Assembly (NCBI RefSeq): GCF_900110205.1
Contig: NZ_FOCV01000016.1
Location: forward strand, 1-64,000
Direction of reading: 5' to 3'
Source: Rhizobium tibeticum
Lineage (GTDB): Bacteria > Pseudomonadota > Alphaproteobacteria > Rhizobiales > Rhizobiaceae
Length of the DNA stretch: 64,000 nucleotides
Position numbers and translations under genes: made by a program. The first letter of the stretch is position 1, and each line of letters starts with the position of its first letter. The notes under the pieces were generated by a model. It had not been told where the DNA came from. It did not search any database and was given only the letters and a program-made list of their open reading frames with translations. Positions 59,002-64,000 of this stretch are shown in pieces.

Positions 59002-59724
59002 CTATTGCGACGCAGGGGTGAAGCGCGCCACCAGCGCATGCCGGTCGCCGGGATAGGTGAAGCGCACATGCGTGACCGGCCCGACATTGCTCCACGTGCG
59101 GCGCTCGACGACCAGGCAGGCGGTGTTGCGCGGGATGTCGAGGGCGGTAGCCTCGTCCGAACCGGCCGAGACGGCGTGGATGCGGTGCTCGGCGCTGCTC
59201 CAGGGGATCTGATTGATCAGCCACGCGCCTGGCGCCGTTTCAGAAAAATTGGCGTCGGCCGCCTCGGGTACGGTGGAAAGGCTGATCAGCCGTTCCTCCA
59301 GGCAGAACGGTCGTCCGCCTGCCTGATGGATGCAGGCCACATCGACAACTGAAGATCCTGGCACAACGTCGAGGCGTCTGATGTCGTCGGGCTTCGCCTT
59401 GCGTTGCTCGCGCCTCGACACGGCGAAGGAATAGGCAAGATTGAGTGACTGTACCTCAGCCCTGATGTCGTGGATCTCAAGAACGGCCGATTGGGCCTGC
59501 GGCTGCGTGACGAAGCTGCCGGACTTCTTGCGGCGCTCGATGAGGCCCGCCCTGGCGAGCTGGCTCAGCGCCTTGTTCACGGTCATGCGCGAACAGTCGT
59601 ATTTCTTTGTGAGATCCACTTCGAATGGGATGCGATGACCCGGCGGCCACTCGCCCGAGACGATGCGGCCTTCGATGTCGCTCACGATCCGCTGGTGCAA
59701 GGTTGTGTCCTTGCTTTGGTTCAT
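59002..59724 (-). CDS. hutC: Histidine utilisation repressor (GntR/HutC family)
   Basis: The 240-residue protein has a GntR HTH (GRIVSGEWPPGHRIPFEVDL, then CSRMTVNKALSQLARAGLIE) and a UTRA effector domain (EVQSLNLAYSFAVSRREQRK, FCLEERLISLSTVPEAADAN, RNTACLVVERRTWSN). UTRA members of the HutC group respond to urocanate. It follows hutF on the same strand with a 57-base gap. Its target is likely the ATGTATATACAT palindrome at 61224-61235 between hutF and hutI. The start at 59724 has GGAG at the normal distance; a GTG at 59730 is the alternative. Confidence 0.92.
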   Translation of the reverse strand: MNQSKDTTLHQRIVSDIEGRIVSGEWPPGHRIPFEVDLTKKYDCSRMTVNKALSQLARAGLIERRKKSGSFVTQPQAQSAVLEIHDIRAEVQSLNLAYSFAVSRREQRKAKPDDIRRLDVVPGSSVVDVACIHQAGGRPFCLEERLISLSTVPEAADANFSETAPGAWLINQIPWSSAEHRIHAVSAGSDEATALDIPRNTACLVVERRTWSNVGPVTHVRFTYPGDRHALVARFTPASQ

Positions 59725-59781
59725 CGTCACGCTCCGGTTAATTCCTCCCGCTCTAATGTGAATGTCGCGGCCTGGAAAGCC

Positions 59782-61143
59782 CTATGCCGTCAGAAGCTCG
59801 CCCATCGCCTTCAGGAACCGGCGGTTGATCGCATCGCGCGCCACGTGGCGGCCGCCTTCCACTTGCTTGTGGCCGAGCGCCCAGACATTGTCGACGACAA
59901 CTCCACCGGCAAACATCCAGTGATCGAGCATCTGGTCGCCCGAAAGGTAGGGCACGGCTGTCGTGTCGAGCGAGATGAGATCGGCGTGATGTCCGACCGC
60001 GATGCCGGCCGGCGCCTTCAGCGCAGCGCCGCCACCGGTGATCGCATGTTCAAAAAGGCTGCGCGCGGTCGAACCGCCTGATGCGGCAACGACATTGCGG
60101 GCCCTTAGCGCCAGACGCTCGGAGTATTCGAGCTGGCGCAGTTCGCCTGGAAGCGAGATTTGCACGTTGGAATCTGAGCCGACGCCGAAACGGCCGCCTT
60201 CTTCGATGAAGAGTGGCGCCTGGAAGGTGCCGTCGCCGAGGTTGGCCTCGGTGATCGGGCAAAGGCCGGCGATTGCCCCACTGCGCGCCATGCCGCGCGT
60301 TTCTGCGTCCGTCATATGGGTCGCATGGATCAAGCACCAGCGGCCATCAACGGGCGCATTGGCAAGCAACCATTCGACAGGGCGGGCGCGCGACCAGGCG
60401 ATGCAATCCTCGACTTCTTTCACCTGCTCGGCGACGTGGATGTGGACCGGCCCCTCACCGGCCAGCGGCACGACGTTGGCCAGTTCCTCAGGTGTTGCGG
60501 CGCGCAGGCTGTGCGGGGCAAGGCCGAGCTCAGCACCTCGAAGCGCGCCTGTCACCTTGCGGCAGCCATCCATCAGGCTGGCAAAGCTGTCCAGCGTGTT
60601 GATGAAGCGGCGCTGGCCCTCGATCGGCGCCGCACCGCCGAATCCGGAATGGGCATAGAATACTGGAAGCAGCGTCAAACCGATGCCGCTGGTGTTTGCT
60701 GCCGCGCCGATACGCTCGGCCAGTTCGGCAATATTGGCATAGGGCGTGCCGTCCCTGTCGTGGTGCAGATAATGAAACTCGCCGACCCGGGAAAAACCGG
60801 CCTCCAGCATCTCCATGTAGAGCTGGGCGGCGACAGCCTCGACATGCTCGGGCGTCATCGACAATGCGAACTTGTACATGACGGTGCGCCAGCTCCAGAA
60901 ACTGTCGTTTGCCGGGCCCCTCACCTCGGCAAGGCCAGCCATGGCGCGCTGGAAAGCGTGGCTGTGCAGGTTACCCATCGCAGGGACGAGCGTTTCATGA
61001 TGCTCGTCTGCCGGCTCAAGGGCGACGCCCGTTTCGACGTTTGTGATAAGGCCGTCCGCGATCGTCAGGCGCACATCCTGTTGCCACCCCTGCGGCAAAA
61101 GCGCCGCGCTCGCATGAAGTCTCATCGCTGCCGTCTGAGCCAT
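59782..61143 (-). CDS. hutF: Formimidoylglutamate deiminase
   Basis: The 453-residue amidohydrolase converts N-formimino-L-glutamate to N-formyl-L-glutamate and ammonia, the route taken when HutG is a deformylase. Metal ligands are His60 and His62 in [11 protein letters not shown], with later His in [10 protein letters not shown] and LIHATHMTD and the Asp in [10 protein letters not shown]. The blocks [13 protein letters not shown] and [12 protein letters not shown] are typical of HutF. The start at 61143 follows CAGGAGAAAAAGCGTT; an upstream frame to 61197 has no ribosome site. It is divergent from hutI. Confidence 0.93.
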   Translation of the reverse strand: MAQTAAMRLHASAALLPQGWQQDVRLTIADGLITNVETGVALEPADEHHETLVPAMGNLHSHAFQRAMAGLAEVRGPANDSFWSWRTVMYKFALSMTPEHVEAVAAQLYMEMLEAGFSRVGEFHYLHHDRDGTPYANIAELAERIGAAANTSGIGLTLLPVFYAHSGFGGAAPIEGQRRFINTLDSFASLMDGCRKVTGALRGAELGLAPHSLRAATPEELANVVPLAGEGPVHIHVAEQVKEVEDCIAWSRARPVEWLLANAPVDGRWCLIHATHMTDAETRGMARSGAIAGLCPITEANLGDGTFQAPLFIEEGGRFGVGSDSNVQISLPGELRQLEYSERLALRARNVVAASGGSTARSLFEHAITGGGAALKAPAGIAVGHHADLISLDTTAVPYLSGDQMLDHWMFAGGVVVDNVWALGHKQVEGGRHVARDAINRRFLKAMGELLTA

Positions 61144-61223
61144 AACGCTTTTTCTCCTGTTTGGCGCCGCGCATCTTTCTTTTCCATGGAGACGCACAAA
61201 ATTCCACTTGTCACCCGTTTATT

Positions 61224-61235
61224 ATGTATATACAT
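61224..61235. promoter_or_regulatory. HutC-type operator between hutF and hutI
   Basis: ATGTATATACAT is a perfect 12-bp palindrome 30 bases before the hutI start codon and 81 before hutF. HutC of other proteobacteria binds TGTATATACA-type sites, so this should be the urocanate-relieved repression site for both divergent units. Confidence 0.8.
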
Positions 61236-61264
61236 GTTTCCGTATAAGGAAAGGCGCAAAGCTG

Positions 61265-62527
61265 ATGAATGGGAACAAATTTTCAAGCGAAGAGGCACCT
61301 GGCGACGTCCGTCCGCATCTCTGGCGGAATGCGCGCCTTGCAACGCTCGATCCCCAGAAGCACGGTCTCGGCATCGTCGACAAAGGGGCAATCGTCACCG
61401 AGGGTGGCCGCATAAGCTTCGTCGGCCCGGAGGCCGAACTGCCGGTGTTCGCAATCGAGCGCGCAGAGATCACGGATCTCGAAGGTCGCTGGGTTACCCC
61501 GGGTCTCGTCGATTGCCACACCCACATCGTCTACGGCGGCAATCGCGCCCGCGAATTCGAAATGCGCCTTCAAGGCGCGACCTATGAAGAGATTGCGCGT
61601 GCCGGTGGCGGCATCGTCTCCTCCGTCAAGGCGACAAATGCGCTTTCGGTCGAAGGCCTTGTCGAAGCGGCCCTTCCCCGCCTGGATACCCTTATTTGCG
61701 AAGGCGTGACGACGATCGAGGTCAAGTCGGGCTACGGTCTGAATGTCGACGGCGAATTGAAGATGCTGCGCGCTGCCCGCCAACTCGAGCGCGTCCGCCC
61801 GGTTCGCGTCGTCACCTCCTATCTCGGCGCCCATGCAACGCCCGTCGAATACAAGGGCCGCAACGGTGACTACATCACCGACGTCGTCATTCCGGGGCTC
61901 GAATACGCCCACGCCGAGGGCCTGGTCGATGCCGTCGATGGGTTCTGTGAGGGAATTGCCTTTTCGACCGCCGAGATCGCCCGGGTCTTCGACAAGGCCG
62001 AAGCCCTCGGTCTGCCAGTCAAGCTGCATGCCGAGCAGTTGTCCAATCTCGGCGGCGCGAAACTTGCGGCCTCCTACGATGCGCTCTCTGCCGATCATCT
62101 CGAATATCTGGATGCGGAAGGTGCCGCAGCCATGGCCGCGGCCGGTACGGTCGCCGTTTTGTTGCCGGGCGCCTTCTACGCCATCAATGAAAAGCAGAAG
62201 CCGCCCGTCCAGGCACTGCGCGAGGCCGGCACTTGGATCGCCATTGCGACCGATTGCAATCCCGGCACCTCGCCGCTGACCTCGCTGCTTCTGACGATGA
62301 ACATGTCAGCGACCCTCTTCGGCCTCACTGTCGAAGAATGCATTGCCGGTGCAACGCGTGAAGGTGCGCGCGCCCTTGCTCTGTTGGACGAGACCGGAAC
62401 ACTTGAGAACGGCAAGTCCGCCGATTTCGCGATCTGGGACGTCGAGAGCCTGGCTGAACTCGTCTACCGCATCGGCTTCAACCCGCTTCATGCACATGTC
62501 TTCAAGGGCGAAAGGATCGACCGTTGA
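61265..62527 (+). CDS. hutI: Imidazolonepropionase
   Basis: The 420-residue enzyme hydrolyses 4-imidazolone-5-propanoate to formiminoglutamate. Metal ligands His85 and His87 lie in [20 protein letters not shown], with [15 protein letters not shown] and [33 protein letters not shown] and [11 protein letters not shown] following, as expected. An additional N-terminal stretch of about 20 residues precedes the amidohydrolase strand. The start at 61265 lies after GGAAAGGCGCAAAGCTG; an upstream ATG-less frame extends across the operator and is not used. Its stop overlaps the hutH start. Confidence 0.94.
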   Translation: MNGNKFSSEEAPGDVRPHLWRNARLATLDPQKHGLGIVDKGAIVTEGGRISFVGPEAELPVFAIERAEITDLEGRWVTPGLVDCHTHIVYGGNRAREFEMRLQGATYEEIARAGGGIVSSVKATNALSVEGLVEAALPRLDTLICEGVTTIEVKSGYGLNVDGELKMLRAARQLERVRPVRVVTSYLGAHATPVEYKGRNGDYITDVVIPGLEYAHAEGLVDAVDGFCEGIAFSTAEIARVFDKAEALGLPVKLHAEQLSNLGGAKLAASYDALSADHLEYLDAEGAAAMAAAGTVAVLLPGAFYAINEKQKPPVQALREAGTWIAIATDCNPGTSPLTSLLLTMNMSATLFGLTVEECIAGATREGARALALLDETGTLENGKSADFAIWDVESLAELVYRIGFNPLHAHVFKGERIDR

Positions 62528-64000
62528 CCATTACCCTTCATCCCGGCTCTGTATCGCTCAAGGATCTGGAGACGATCTACTGGACCGGTACGCCGGCGAG
62601 GCTCGATGCATCCTTCGATGCCGGCATCGCCAAGGCGGCTGCCCGCATCGCTGAGATCGCGGCTGGCAATGCTCCGGTGTACGGCATCAATACCGGCTTC
62701 GGAAAACTCGCCTCGATCAAGATCGACGCGGCCGACGTCGCGACCCTGCAGCGCAATCTGATCCTTTCGCACTGCTGCGGCGTCGGCGCGCCGCTTCCCG
62801 AAAATGTTGTTCGCCTGATCATGGCCCTGAAGCTGGTTTCGCTCGGCCGCGGCGCGTCGGGCGTGCGGCTGGAACTGGTGCGGCTGATTGAAGGCATGCT
62901 GGAAAAAGGCGTGATCCCGGTTATCCCGGAAAAGGGCTCCGTCGGCGCCTCGGGCGACCTCGCGCCACTTGCCCATATGGCCGCCGTGATGATGGGCGAA
63001 GCCGAAGCCTTCTTCGCCGGCGAGCGCCTGTCCGGCGCGGCCGCCCTTGCGAAAGCCGGTTTGAAGCCGATCGTGCTCGCCGCCAAGGAGGGCCTGGCGC
63101 TCATCAACGGCACGCAAACCTCGACGGCGCTGGCACTTGCCGGCCTCTTCCGGGCACACCGGGCCGCACAGGCGGCATTGATCACCGGTGCCATGTCGAC
63201 GGATGCGGCCATGGGCTCGTCCGCGCCCTTCCATCCCGATATTCACACACTGCGTGGCCACAGGGGTCAGATAGATACGGCAACGGCGCTTCGCGCGCTG
63301 CTCGAAAGCTCGATTATCCGCCAGAGCCATATCGAAGGCGACGAGCGCGTCCAGGATCCTTATTGCATTCGTTGTCAGCCGCAGGTCGATGGCGCCTGCC
63401 TGGACATCCTGCGTTCGGTCGCGCGCACGCTGGAGATCGAGGCGAACGCCGTTACCGACAACCCGCTGGTGCTGTCGGACAACTCCGTTGTCTCGGGCGG
63501 CAACTTCCATGCCGAGCCGGTTGCCTTCGCAGCCGACCAGATCGCACTTGCCGTCTGTGAAATCGGTGCGATTGCCCAGCGGCGCATTGCCCTGCTGGTC
63601 GATCCCGCACTCTCCTACGGACTGCCGGCCTTCCTGGCAAAGAAGCCCGGTCTCAACTCCGGCCTGATGATCGCGGAGGTCACGTCCGCGGCGCTGATGT
63701 CGGAAAACAAGCAGATGTCACATCCGGCTTCCGTCGATTCGACACCAACATCGGCCAACCAGGAAGATCACGTCTCCATGGCCTGCCACGGCGCCCGGCG
63801 GCTGCTGCAGATGACCGACAATCTCTTCAGCATTATCGGCATCGAAGCACTGACGGCGGCCCAGGGTGTGGAATTCCGCGCACCGCTCACAACAAGCCCC
63901 GAGCTGCAAAAGGCGATTGCCACCATTCGCGATGCGGTGCCGACGCTTGAGGTCGACCGCTACATGGCAAACGACCTCAAGGCGGCAGGCGACCTCGTTG
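62524..64000 (+). CDS. hutH: Histidine ammonia-lyase (3' end outside window)
   Basis: At least 492 of about 510 residues are present. The start is a TTG at 62524 that overlaps the hutI stop (TTGA) and gives [20 protein letters not shown], a normal HutH N-terminus; the first in-frame ATG is far inside. The MIO-forming Ala142-Ser143-Gly144 is in [15 protein letters not shown], at the same position as in Pseudomonas Hut[34 protein letters not shown] and [10 protein letters not shown] are all present. It deaminates histidine to urocanate. hutU and hutG would be expected downstream, beyond the window. Confidence 0.95.
   Translation, partial: MTITLHPGSVSLKDLETIYWTGTPARLDASFDAGIAKAAARIAEIAAGNAPVYGINTGFGKLASIKIDAADVATLQRNLILSHCCGVGAPLPENVVRLIMALKLVSLGRGASGVRLELVRLIEGMLEKGVIPVIPEKGSVGASGDLAPLAHMAAVMMGEAEAFFAGERLSGAAALAKAGLKPIVLAAKEGLALINGTQTSTALALAGLFRAHRAAQAALITGAMSTDAAMGSSAPFHPDIHTLRGHRGQIDTATALRALLESSIIRQSHIEGDERVQDPYCIRCQPQVDGACLDILRSVARTLEIEANAVTDNPLVLSDNSVVSGGNFHAEPVAFAADQIALAVCEIGAIAQRRIALLVDPALSYGLPAFLAKKPGLNSGLMIAEVTSAALMSENKQMSHPASVDSTPTSANQEDHVSMACHGARRLLQMTDNLFSIIGIEALTAAQGVEFRAPLTTSPELQKAIATIRDAVPTLEVDRYMANDLKAAGDLV

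Noticed and set aside
1..64000. CRISPR arrays, tRNA or rRNA genes, prophage or integrase genes
   Set aside because: I saw no regularly spaced repeats, cloverleaf sequences or phage-type genes; the only mobile trace is the transposase end at the left edge.

Overview
The window looks like part of a rhizobial (Rhizobiaceae, Rhizobium/Ensifer-like) replicon, probably a chromid or megaplasmid. The reasons are the high-GC coding style, an alpha-galactoside agp operon with agpT and melA arranged as in Sinorhizobium, a homodimeric methylmalonyl-CoA mutase, a hut cluster with HutC and HutF, and the density of sugar ABC transporters each paired with its own regulator. No rRNA, tRNA, CRISPR array or replication origin was found. 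The genus is inferred from remembered gene families; no search was run.

Layout. 1-0.5 kb: transposase tail and a decapitated Lrp/AsnC regulator. 0.6-2.7 kb: L-2-hydroxyglutarate oxidase, then a frameshifted L-xylulose-reductase-like SDR. 2.9-9.7 kb: a complete ribitol system (AraC regulator, periplasmic binding protein, ATPase, permease, ribitol dehydrogenase, FGGY D-ribulokinase). 9.9-13.3 kb: an Rrf2 regulator and a convergent operon (AhpD-like protein, NAD(P)H-binding protein, secreted cupin, MscS channel) joined by identical GGATA-N5-TATCC palindromes. 13.4-17.7 kb: LysR regulator, D-2-hydroxyacid dehydrogenase, methylmalonyl-CoA mutase.

18-33.8 kb: the least familiar part. One unit is a Gfo/Idh/MocA oxidoreductase plus a four-gene sugar ABC transporter. 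A second, leftward unit holds a D-threonine-aldolase-fold enzyme, an M81/MlrC protein and an NTF2-like protein. A third, rightward unit holds RidA, an RpiR regulator, an SDR, a cytoplasmic GH20 hexosaminidase, a second M81/MlrC protein and an MFS transporter. The promoter regions at 17.9 and 26.9 kb share two sequence blocks at nearly the same spacing, which suggests a single RpiR-controlled catabolic system for an aminosugar- or amino-acid-containing compound.

33.8-41 kb: an arabinoside system (ArsR-like regulator with a large C-terminal domain, GH51 arabinofuranosidase, ABC transporter) with TGAT-N-ATCA palindromes at three positions. 41-51.2 kb: the agp alpha-galactoside operon with two different GH4 enzymes at its ends and AgpT divergent. 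51.2-58.9 kb: assorted genes (DUF899 protein, small secreted protein, histidine phosphatase, beta-helix protein, Rrf2 plus flavoprotein disulfide reductase, a decayed SRAP gene, an ArsB/NhaD-type permease, two small unknown genes). 59-64 kb: histidine utilisation, hutF-hutC divergent from hutI-hutH, with a HutC-type palindrome between them; hutH runs off the window.
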